Shown: positions 45,201-52,276 of the stretch, in pieces
Layout: each line of letters begins with the position of its first letter
Position numbering within the stretch: position 1 is the first letter of the stretch
Assembly (NCBI GenBank): GCA_018645475.1
Contig: JABGWU010000046.1
Coordinates: 1 to 53,524, forward strand
Length of the DNA: 53,524 nt
From: Opitutia bacterium
GTDB lineage: Bacteria > Verrucomicrobiota > Verrucomicrobiia > Opitutales > Seribacteraceae
Direction: 5' to 3'
Position numbers and translations under genes: made by a program
Notes under the pieces: model-generated
Database searches by the model: none
Told to the model about the DNA's origin: nothing
Seen by the model: only the letters and a program-made list of their open reading frames with translations

Positions 45201-47634
45201 TTCATTCCTTGGTTGGGAAAATCCAGATAGTAAAACGATTTCTCCGAATTTCAAAAGCCCGAATATAACTTTTACAACTGATTCAAACGCTTCGCTGGTT
45301 GCCAAATTTGCAAAAAATATTGTCAGTTCAATTACTCGTATTAACGGGAATGGTTCCACACAAACCGATTCAAACGAAACTTCATTTTCACTTAATGCAA
45401 TTCCGGATCAGAACAACTATTTTACGGGATGGGCGGTAGATCATAACTTCTCCTATGATGTCGCAATTGGAAACTCTTCAGTAAAAAACACCTCTCAAGT
45501 TTTCTTCCTGAATGGTAAAGAAAGTCCAAGCTTAAAATTGATAAAAGGCTACACCTACCACTTTAATTGCACCATATCTACCCATGAATTTTATTTATCA
45601 ACTGAAAACAACTCCACAAACTTCGACCACGAATACACTCATGCCAACCTTTCAGGTTCACGAACTTCAAACGGAACACTCATTTTCACGGTTCCAAGTG
45701 ACTACGATTCTAATATAAATCTTTATTATTGCTCGGCAGATGATCCTTTTATGGGAAACAAAATTGAAATTATTGACGCAATTACTGATGAACAGATTTT
45801 ACCATTCCCAACGCAAACTAGTATTAATCCAAGTGTTGACCACGATATTTCTTTATTGGCAAATTTCAACTTAAACCAATACGCGGTATCAATTACAGCT
45901 GGCATTGGTGGTGCGATCAGTAATGGAACAAGTGGTACATACTCTCATGGTTCAACTATTAATTTAACTGCGAACCCGAACCAACATTTTGCTTTCAGCC
46001 ATTGGGAAGGAACTACATTTTCATCTATATCAACTATCTCAACAATAGCTACAATTTCTAGTGCCTCTCATATAAATGCCGTTTTCGTTCCCATCCTGTA
46101 TGACTTAACCCTTTCAAAAAATATAGCTGAAGCTGGAAATGTTTTTAGCATATCCAATACTTATAAATTTGAAAATGGTACCGCTGTTGATATCCAAGCA
46201 AACCCAAATCCTGGTTACATTTTCAGTTCATGGAGCAATGGGGACACATCACCTACAACTTCCATTACAATGGACAGAAATACATCTATCTCCGCTACTT
46301 TCAATAGAAAACCTGCATCAGTCCAGCATTCTGTATTAACCTTAGATATTTTTGACAATCCTGAATTAAATACGGTTGGTGGTTTTATAAACCCTGGTAG
46401 TTTTTCCGGTTTAAAAGTCGGTGAGTCTATTCAAATTTCCGCTAATGATTATCCGGGATATCAATTTCTAAATTGGGTTGAAGATAATAATCAAACGGAC
46501 GATGCCAGAACAAAAACTCTTATTTTAGACGAGAACCAGACGATTACTGCTGTATTTAAAAGATTAAGTTATGAAGTAAACCTAATTTCAACTCCTCTTG
46601 GTGGTGGAAAAATATTGTCAAATCCAGGTTCTACCTCTCCAGTGCAAAAACTTACTTTCCCACATGGAGAAAATGTAAGAATTACTGCTATTCCTAACGA
46701 TAATTATCAATTCGCACAATGGTCAGGCAATGGGTTAGATGGACTCAATACCACTTCTACAGAAATTCAGCTTACGGTGAATCAAAATATTAATGTAAAT
46801 GCTAAATTCATTCCATTACAACCACTTGAACTAAGGATCACCATTGAACCCGTCGATTCAGGATTTGTAATTGGGAATGGATCTTTCATCTACAATCCCA
46901 CTCATCCAATATATGCCACACCAAACACAGGTTACCTTTTTGACAAATGGGAAGGAGTTGGAATTGAAAATGCATACCTCCCCAACTCATCGATAGTGCT
47001 CAATGAGGATAAAACTATTAAAGCAAAATTTAAAATTGATCCCGATTATATTGGCACAGGAAACCCCACTACCCCAGGTCTCCACGCCTTAACTATTATT
47101 GCTATTCCTTCAGTTTCGGGAACTGCTATTGGATCCGGGACATTTGGTACAGGTTGGACTGACATTAAGGCAATTAGTTCTATTGGATATAAATTCTCTT
47201 ATTGGGAGGGTAACGGAGTTGAAGATAATTCGTCTAGCCAAACTAGATTTTTCCTAACCTCGAACACCACACTACAGGCAGTATTTTTACCTCTTAAAGG
47301 AAACGATTTAATTTCAAACGCAACACCGTTGGGTAACTCTTGGTGGTATAGCGATTGGTTCGGACCATTTTGGCACCGGGAAAGTGACCTATGGATATAT
47401 CACGCCCCACTAGGTTGGGTATATTTAATTCCAGAAAATAGCACTAGCAGTTTATGGTTTTGGGTTGATTATTTATCAGGGTGGCAGTGGACATCATCAA
47501 GTGTATTTCCATACATAAGAGGACATTCCCAGGCGAAATGGTTTTGGTTCAATATGGAAAAATCAACATACACTAATCGAATATTCTTCGAGTATGATGA
47601 TGCGATCGGAAATGGAAACTGGATACAATACTAA
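42253..47634 (+). CDS. Giant secreted protein: shared N-domain, about 17 InlB-B-like repeats, cupredoxin-like insert, Trp-rich C-terminus
   Basis: 1793 residues. Signal peptide about 1-36 (IKVLCICLFIFLPNLVVRA). Residues 37-233 resemble the N-domain of the divergent PEP-CTERM protein (LITLGYFEDA, WVPLTPGTRIG, TFGFTTVF, CIRFYDR, RYNTVTGPEWKWPG). Residues 235-1680 are about 17 repeats of 70-85 residues with the divergent InlB-B/Flg_new pattern: [YQ]xVTI...GxGxVSG, aTPxxGYxFxxWxG, ...V.AxF. Repeat 11 is split by a cupredoxin-like domain (about 1080-1177). Residues 1690-1793 are a Trp-rich module matching the 262-residue protein. Rich in Ser/Asn/Thr. It likely reaches out from the cell surface as an adhesin or stalk; no catalytic motif seen. 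There is no PEP-CTERM on this protein. Confidence 0.85.
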   Translation: MDRTDRTSYPVNSLWGIKVLCICLFIFLPNLVVRANEPQVVIHWSSETDLNSPILLKDRDGQLLNAGNSSNGDGHLITLGYFEDANSTDPFGADGTKWVPLTPGTRIGDSSSGYGYADGTFGFTTVFTNNSNTVSVYPNEPANYNVNSQVTILNDTPPEDHPICIRFYDRTITGPSARYNTVTGPEWKWPGFKPGVPKNIYLKISDEIASGSNQFKWEYGSNFEDPDNNFSTSLQVKANLIASATGGGYLNPNPTGPYTYDTEVTLNAVPDNTHREFVQWIGAGVVDPSSANTKVLMSQDRNVTAYFRVKSYNVTITNIGKGTVSGSGVYLYGSDANISATAAPGYQFSHWLNYDSFSNLLTTGLDNNLSSSTTLTVQGGHALVAVFDPLPYNITLNSTTGGNATIVQAPGPFYFDSNYTLSSSPEYGYSFDSWTSSTNSLSLLSSTTSTTAIFTLNGDVSFTGNFSENQYLLTVLRGEGGASVSPSTPALYNHSSQVSITATPLEGYEFDKWEDVNGSLLNFTDQNSTVDMSENAANVTVTALFKPKQYTVSLTANNGGQVSISPASGPWEHFKVYPLVATPDPGYQFTNWTGDANSLIALTNGSSDANNSLAIISPVSLSANFSLVDYNVTVSVASGSGSVSGGGTYDITDNPQINAIANSGWHFSQWSGDVFSLNSNSSLSSTVNLSQYPQNISLQASFARNSYAINVNVDGQGLINNQSSLNLSPVFEDLIELNATASTGWEFNRWYGYPFSNPQSKNVSFSANSNLDLNASFQRKQFTLTIGTSPFGESNGSGTYAYEANASISTIPKTGYLFSGWTGDTQFIANTNSSSTFVTIPNNSVSIIPSFTPKTYQITLNSDNNGTATGGGNYSYGTTANIVATGNGANLNALAGYALASWTITNQSGQVSQSSSNPLSLNVDGNYSIFANFEPVEVQLHDLNISISPQNGGQFFNDPSLRDWNNSNTTLTSVITATPNPGYSFLGWENPDSKTISPNFKSPNITFTTDSNASLVAKFAKNIVSSITRINGNGSTQTDSNETSFSLNAIPDQNNYFTGWAVDHNFSYDVAIGNSSVKNTSQVFFLNGKESPSLKLIKGYTYHFNCTISTHEFYLSTENNSTNFDHEYTHANLSGSRTSNGTLIFTVPSDYDSNINLYYCSADDPFMGNKIEIIDAITDEQILPFPTQTSINPSVDHDISLLANFNLNQYAVSITAGIGGAISNGTSGTYSHGSTINLTANPNQHFAFSHWEGTTFSSISTISTIATISSASHINAVFVPILYDLTLSKNIAEAGNVFSISNTYKFENGTAVDIQANPNPGYIFSSWSNGDTSPTTSITMDRNTSISATFNRKPASVQHSVLTLDIFDNPELNTVGGFINPGSFSGLKVGESIQISANDYPGYQFLNWVEDNNQTDDARTKTLILDENQTITAVFKRLSYEVNLISTPLGGGKILSNPGSTSPVQKLTFPHGENVRITAIPNDNYQFAQWSGNGLDGLNTTSTEIQLTVNQNINVNAKFIPLQPLELRITIEPVDSGFVIGNGSFIYNPTHPIYATPNTGYLFDKWEGVGIENAYLPNSSIVLNEDKTIKAKFKIDPDYIGTGNPTTPGLHALTIIAIPSVSGTAIGSGTFGTGWTDIKAISSIGYKFSYWEGNGVEDNSSSQTRFFLTSNTTLQAVFLPLKGNDLISNATPLGNSWWYSDWFGPFWHRESDLWIYHAPLGWVYLIPENSTSSLWFWVDYLSGWQWTSSSVFPYIRGHSQAKWFWFNMEKSTYTNRIFFEYDDAIGNGNWIQY
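42955..47293 (+). repeat. Tandem array of about 17 divergent InlB-B-type protein repeats
   Basis: Repeats found by aligning the translation by eye. Each unit has a YxVTIxxxxxGxV start, a GY.F..W core (for example GYQFSHW, GYEFDKW, GYQFTNW, GYLFSGW, GYSFLGW) and a terminal V.A.F strand. Unit lengths 70-85 residues. Identity is low between units, so this is an old expansion. The number 17 may be off by one, because unit 14 and unit 11 (interrupted) are atypical. Confidence 0.75.
45496..45780 (+). other. Cupredoxin-like module inserted in repeat 11 of the giant protein
   Basis: Translated region QVFFLNGKESPSLKLIKG ... TYHFNCTISTHEFYL ... LIFTVPSDYDSNINLYYCS ... DPFMGNKIEI. This follows the plastocyanin-like pattern seen in many marine proteins, where the usual metal motif is YYC...H..M. 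Here the Cys and Met are in place, but the His after Cys appears to be replaced (CSADDPFM), so copper binding is doubtful. It sits between the GW core and the terminal strand of repeat 11. Confidence 0.6.
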
Positions 47635-48082
47635 AGATTAGCTTCTAAATCTTTAACTGAACTAATTGTTATAATAATCCCCTTCATTAACTTAGTGTTA
47701 AATGCGTGTTAACTCTGCCATCAACATAATATGTAAAAATGATCAGGATTAATCTACTAAACGAATTTACTTTAAGTTTTGTTTATAAATGCTGTTTTAC
47801 CCACAATCACGAAAGCATTATTAAAGTTGATCGAAAATAATATCTTTCATCGAATTTATTCAAATACACAACAAGTCTTTCAATCTTAATAAAATTTCAA
47901 GTACTAAAAATTCTTTACATCTTAAGGACTCGTTTTGATTGGATGAACTTAACGAGCCAAAATTCTAGGTGAATAAATACTTTTTACAACGCCTAACAAA
48001 ACCCAATTTAAATGTGATAATACAATATCACGAAGGTATATAAATCACATAGCTTTGGATTTATCGAAATCTAAAAGAATTT
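47635..48082. other. Gene-free convergent region, 448 nt
   Basis: Between the giant-protein stop and the TIGR02597-like stop. AT-rich; ORFs here are under 20 codons, none with support. One imperfect inverted repeat (GGaCTCGTT ... AACGAGCC, 47926-47958) stands out. I saw no T-run hairpin, tRNA or repeat array. Confidence 0.6.
47926..47958. repeat. Inverted repeat in the convergent region
   Basis: 8 bp with a bulged A, loop of 16 nt. It is GC-richer than its surroundings, but neither flank is a T-run. Possibly a 3'-end structure for either gene. Confidence 0.4.
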
Positions 48083-50131
48083 TTAATTAAAGGGGTTTTT
48101 TGGTTTAAAATAAGTAAGCTTACCATCATCGGATGTGCCTACATTGCCATCGGGTCCAGGATTTTTACGAAGTATCACCAATCCCTCAGTTGCCTCTAAA
48201 ATATCTCCATCTTGTATAACATTATTTGGATTAGCTGCACCAACCTTTCTCCAACCTCCTCCAGATATAATAACTTGTGGTGCATATTGATATCCGGCAC
48301 CTTTATTATTTTCATTATCAAATTTTGTACTCTCATCATTATCATTATCAAAACTAAAACCAGTTACTGCTCCGCTAGAAACCGTTGCGGTTGCAACTGC
48401 CATGGTGGTACTGCCTCCTCCTACAAAATAAGCTTTTGCATTACCATTGTATCCAGTTCCGCCCTGCCCCGTAGACCAAGTTCTTGGACCAGTGCTTAGA
48501 AAATTCACATCTCTTCTTTTTCTCACAACAACTGTAGAGGAAGATGGTCTCGACATGATTTCGTAAGTTCCAATTAGCCCTGAAAATATTTTTATTCCGC
48601 TTCCATTAGTGACTTCAGTTCCGTTAACATCTAGTTCCTTATCACCGTTATCACTAAGCTTGTGTCCAAAAACCCCACCAAAAGTTATGTTAAATCCCAC
48701 TTGTGGTGCCGTCCCGTTTAGCGTTACTAAAGTGTGGTTGCTATCATTATGATCTACAGATAATCCACCCGTTGAAGTACAACTCTGTAGATTAGAAATA
48801 GTGCCACTGGCTAAAGACACATCAGTACTTTGCATGCCATTACCAGTATCGGTACCAGCTCTTGCAGTTGCAGTTGCAGTTTTAGTGATGCTATCATTAA
48901 CTCCATTTTTGTAATAAAACTGCTTCCATTCTACACCAACGAGAAAATAAAGTCGATCCGCGTCCGTATCAGCATCACCCGAACCTGGACGAAATTCCAC
49001 AGAACTTGTTCCAAATGCTTTAGATGGAATCAGTTCACCGAGTAACATATCTGTACCGTACGGATTGTTCATAACAGCGGCTCCTCCTAATTCAGGAAGT
49101 TTCATTTCTTGATCTGACAAAGACACTCCACCATCAAAATCAAGGGTAAGGTTCCCACTTGTTCTTTTAGCAATGATAAAAGCTTCATCGGGAAATAAAA
49201 TAATATCATTCACCATTCCCCAACCAGAGTATATTGGGGAATACCAACCCGCGTCATTCCCTCCACCAGCAGGCATGAAACAAAAAGAATAATAATTACC
49301 ATTAATGTATAAATAGACATAATCTGCACCCGTACCGCTGCCATTGGAACTTGAAGGATTTAGGTCTAACTCAGATGCAGTAGTTCCGAATACAGAGCCA
49401 AGAGTTGGGGCTGGAACAATTTCAATGGAATAGTCGGTCTGTAAAACACTTGATAAAGATTCCCCAGCTTCAAGTTTCGTAATGTCTAAAGTTAGGCGTG
49501 TTTCATTGTTATCTGTTATACGAAAAACTCGACCTTCGTTATCGTCACCAGTCTCCGTTAATTTTACAAGATGCGCACCCCCCACTACAGTAACAGTAGG
49601 TGCATCTGAGTAACCTGAACCTGAAGTTGTAACTGTGCTCCCGTTCGAGTCTTTTAGAACTACAGAAGCGATTCCACCAGAACCATTTAATGTGCAAACT
49701 GCGAAGGCTTGGTCATCACCATCTGTAGGGTAATCGATAATAATTTCTGGAGCAGTAGTAAAACCAGATCCTGCAAAAGTAATTACAATGTCACCAACTC
49801 CTGAACCTGTAAGGCTAGATGTAAGGATGGGGGATCGGGATAATTCATCAAAGACTCCAGAAATGAAAGGATTAAGTGTTACTTCACTTGAATCGGAAGA
49901 AGTCTCAAAACTTATTGTGCTTGTCGTTACGCTTGCGACTTGACCCGAAAAAACTGATTCTCCAGATAATCCAGCACTGACAACTGCGTATGTAGGGTTT
50001 GACTCCGATGCCGATGACATCGTTTTGGAAATTGATCCTGAAACCCCTGCAACATTTGGTGCCGCATTTGCGAACTTTAACGACAAAAGAAGATAGGCAA
50101 AAAGGCAGAGTAAATGGCGGGCGTTATTCAT
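48083..50131 (-). CDS. TIGR02597-like secreted protein
   Basis: 682 residues from ATG at 50131; the track start is a TTG three codons earlier. Signal peptide (ARHLLCLFAYLLLSLKFANA). Contains the pattern I associate with the verrucomicrobial TIGR02597 family: NYYSFCFMPAGGGN...GWYSP, then DEAFIIAKRTSG, and a final cluster DILEATEGLVILRKNPG. Two inserts carry GSG[FY]xxAP-type strand repeats (GSGFTTAPEIII, GSGYSDAPTVTV, GAGYQYAPQVII), common in marine surface proteins. Function unknown; probably cell-surface or matrix. The C-terminus (DGNVGTSDDGKLTYF) has no PEP-CTERM. Family call is by recall, not search. Confidence 0.72.
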   Translation of the reverse strand: MNNARHLLCLFAYLLLSLKFANAAPNVAGVSGSISKTMSSASESNPTYAVVSAGLSGESVFSGQVASVTTSTISFETSSDSSEVTLNPFISGVFDELSRSPILTSSLTGSGVGDIVITFAGSGFTTAPEIIIDYPTDGDDQAFAVCTLNGSGGIASVVLKDSNGSTVTTSGSGYSDAPTVTVVGGAHLVKLTETGDDNEGRVFRITDNNETRLTLDITKLEAGESLSSVLQTDYSIEIVPAPTLGSVFGTTASELDLNPSSSNGSGTGADYVYLYINGNYYSFCFMPAGGGNDAGWYSPIYSGWGMVNDIILFPDEAFIIAKRTSGNLTLDFDGGVSLSDQEMKLPELGGAAVMNNPYGTDMLLGELIPSKAFGTSSVEFRPGSGDADTDADRLYFLVGVEWKQFYYKNGVNDSITKTATATARAGTDTGNGMQSTDVSLASGTISNLQSCTSTGGLSVDHNDSNHTLVTLNGTAPQVGFNITFGGVFGHKLSDNGDKELDVNGTEVTNGSGIKIFSGLIGTYEIMSRPSSSTVVVRKRRDVNFLSTGPRTWSTGQGGTGYNGNAKAYFVGGGSTTMAVATATVSSGAVTGFSFDNDNDESTKFDNENNKGAGYQYAPQVIISGGGWRKVGAANPNNVIQDGDILEATEGLVILRKNPGPDGNVGTSDDGKLTYFKPKNPFN

Positions 50132-50270
50132 GATATTCAATGATAGTAATTAAGGGCTTATATGTAGTTAGCGAAAACTAAGATTATCTTACAAGTAACT
50201 GGAAAGTTTTTTCAAAATAAAACTCAGCCTGCAAAGCTTTTTTTCTTAAAATTGTCAATTTTTAACAGAT

Positions 50271-50282
50271 TTTGTGCACAAA
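50271..50282. repeat. 12-bp perfect palindrome TTTGTGCACAAA
   Basis: Lies between the LptF/G 3' end and the TIGR02597-like start, close to a TGTCAA/TTGACA inverted pair (50253-50258 and 50284-50289) that is not centred on it. Candidate operator; no regulator is identified. Confidence 0.45.
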
Positions 50283-50296
50283 TTTGACATTTTTGC

Positions 50297-51439
50297 TCAA
50301 ATCGAAGACTCAAATTCATAAAACAAATAAGAACCAATAATAATACATAGCAAATTGGGAAACCAAGTGAAAATAGGTTGAGAATAAAGAACAGAGACTT
50401 CCTCTAAAAATATCAAAGTTGTATAATATAAAACTGACAGAATTATCCCCAAAGATAGATTCGTAATACTTTCTTTTCGACCGCTTTTGATAGATATTGG
50501 TACCAGCAAAAGCGATAGAAAAAAAGATGAAGTGCCCAAAGCAAAACCCTTATAAATTAAAACTTTTGCTTCATCACTCTCAGTACTTTTAGAGTTAGCT
50601 AATTTCATAAGAAGTTCTAATCCAACTCGATTTATGTTTAATTCATCATTTCTATTGTTAATTTCAAAAATTAAAGGCTCATCCCATTGCTCGAAGGAAA
50701 TAAATGCATTTTGAGTTTGATTTTGTTCTGAAGATTGTAGATCAACATTTTTTAAATCCAAAAGAAGTTTAGTATTATCATCGCTCTTCGAGACATGAGC
50801 ACTCCTGCTATTAATGATTCGGACCATTTTATGATTTTCGTCAAAGAGTAGAATCCTCAAGTTATACCAATTATTTTGATCGGTTGATCCAACAGACAAT
50901 GAAACCTTGCTAATTGATTGCCCTGATAAAGCGTTAAGATTTCTGTTGGTCAGAATCGTATTATCTTTTACTAGGTCAAATTCAACCTCCCCCTCTTTCT
51001 CTAAATGCGAATTTATATTGGCCCATAAAATAGTAGATTTTTGATAATCAAATTGAGCTCTACTCGTTGGTCCCCAATCCAAAATTGTAAAAACAGAGAA
51101 TATCGAGACCAACAAAGAAAGAAAAAGGGGGGGGAGTCCCCACGAAAAGATCCCTTTGCCCAAGGAACGCAATGCTAATATTTGATTACTCGATGCCCAC
51201 TTTCCATAGCAAAAAAGAAGGGCAAGAATGAAGCCAAAAGGAAGTGCAAAAGATAGTGCGTAAGGTACTAGAAGGGAAGAAAGTTGTATAAAAGTGTAGG
51301 GAGAAACTGCCATCGCCTGCAACAGATATTCATCGTGCTTGACTAAATTCCCGTATAATAAGATGCCAAGTAAAATTGTAGTGCTAATAAAGGTTGTTAC
51401 ACAAAGTTGACAAAAATAATGGCGATTTATTATTCCCAT
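50297..51439 (-). CDS. LptF/LptG family permease (YjgP/YjgQ)
   Basis: 380 residues. Six hydrophobic helices in the LptF/G layout: three N-terminal (ITFISTTILLGILLYG, LLVPYALSFALPFGFILALLF, LPPLFLSLLVSIFSVFTILDWG), a periplasmic beta-jellyroll domain (about 125-280), then three C-terminal helices. Such subunits form the inner-membrane LPS extractor LptB2FG. Only one permease gene is here; the partner and lptB must be elsewhere, and F versus G is not decided by eye. It follows kdsB by 17 nt, so Kdo activation and LPS export genes are paired. Confidence 0.82.
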   Translation of the reverse strand: MGIINRHYFCQLCVTTFISTTILLGILLYGNLVKHDEYLLQAMAVSPYTFIQLSSLLVPYALSFALPFGFILALLFCYGKWASSNQILALRSLGKGIFSWGLPPLFLSLLVSIFSVFTILDWGPTSRAQFDYQKSTILWANINSHLEKEGEVEFDLVKDNTILTNRNLNALSGQSISKVSLSVGSTDQNNWYNLRILLFDENHKMVRIINSRSAHVSKSDDNTKLLLDLKNVDLQSSEQNQTQNAFISFEQWDEPLIFEINNRNDELNINRVGLELLMKLANSKSTESDEAKVLIYKGFALGTSSFFLSLLLVPISIKSGRKESITNLSLGIILSVLYYTTLIFLEEVSVLYSQPIFTWFPNLLCIIIGSYLFYEFESSI

Positions 51440-51456
51440 AATCTTTAAAGTTTCAT

Positions 51457-52200
51457 CTATGAGAAGTGAATTTTTTGAAGATCCGCAGGAACATCAACCC
51501 CAACTGAAACCTTATTGGTTTTTTTTACCACTATACGATATCCAAGTTGTAAGGCTCTTAACTGCTCCAATTTCTCGATTTTTTCTAATTCGCTCGGTTG
51601 GCTAGATATAAAATCTTCAAGAAATTCTTTTTTATAGCCATATAATCCCATATGCTTAAGGCCAAAACTCGCTGCATGCTCTGACCTTGAAAAGCTTTGA
51701 TCACGAGAATATGGAATAGGAGTTCGTGAGAAATATAATGCATGATCGCTATTATCCAGTACCACTTTTACTTGATTAGGGTCTAAAAAATCCTCCTTCG
51801 TCAAAAAAGGCGAAGCTAGAGTCGATATGGACACATCATCACTAGATAAAGCATTAGAAAGCAGAAGGATATGCTCTCTTTCTACCATAGGTTCATCCGC
51901 TTGAACATTAATGACAAGTTTCTTTTTTAATATTTGATTCACTTCAGCAATACGATCAGTTCCGGATTGTAAAGCAGGGTTAGTTAAAAAAACCTTGTAA
52001 CCAGAATTTTCCAAAACATTTTTAAGTTCATCTCCATCTACACCAAAATAAAGATCAAACTCAGGAACCTGACTACGAATACGGTCAGCAGTTCTTAAAA
52101 TCAGTGGTTTACCATCTGCGTCTGCTAATAACTTTTTAGGAAAACGGACAGAGGCGAGGCGAGCGGGTACAATTATTGTTGGAGATAATTTGGAATCCAT
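51457..52200 (-). CDS. kdsB: 3-deoxy-manno-octulosonate cytidylyltransferase
   Basis: 247 residues from ATG at 52200, matching the family length (245-255). The track ORF starts 48 codons earlier and adds non-homologous sequence that reaches the trpB gene. Makes CMP-Kdo from Kdo and CTP for LPS. Motifs: IIVPARLASVRFPKKLL (nucleotide-binding, near 7-23), VINVQADEPMVEREHI, SGTDRIAEVNQI, YFSRTPIPYSRD, GLKHMGLYGYKKEFL and final VSVGVDVPADLQKI. Supports an LPS-bearing outer membrane. Divergent from trpB (76 nt). Confidence 0.96.
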   Translation of the reverse strand: MDSKLSPTIIVPARLASVRFPKKLLADADGKPLILRTADRIRSQVPEFDLYFGVDGDELKNVLENSGYKVFLTNPALQSGTDRIAEVNQILKKKLVINVQADEPMVEREHILLLSNALSSDDVSISTLASPFLTKEDFLDPNQVKVVLDNSDHALYFSRTPIPYSRDQSFSRSEHAASFGLKHMGLYGYKKEFLEDFISSQPSELEKIEKLEQLRALQLGYRIVVKKTNKVSVGVDVPADLQKIHFS

Positions 52201-52231
52201 AAATAGATTTGATATGGAATAACTTCTTGGG

Positions 52232-52260
52232 TTGGCGCAAGCAAATCCTAACATTAGTAT
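52232..52260 (+). promoter_or_regulatory. Possible trpB promoter
   Basis: TTGGCG, 17-nt spacer, TAGTAT (4/6 matches to each sigma70 consensus), about 17 nt before the ATG. It is weak and one of several possible pairs; the leader would be very short. Confidence 0.2.
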
Positions 52261-52276
52261 AGTGGATCTTTTAATT

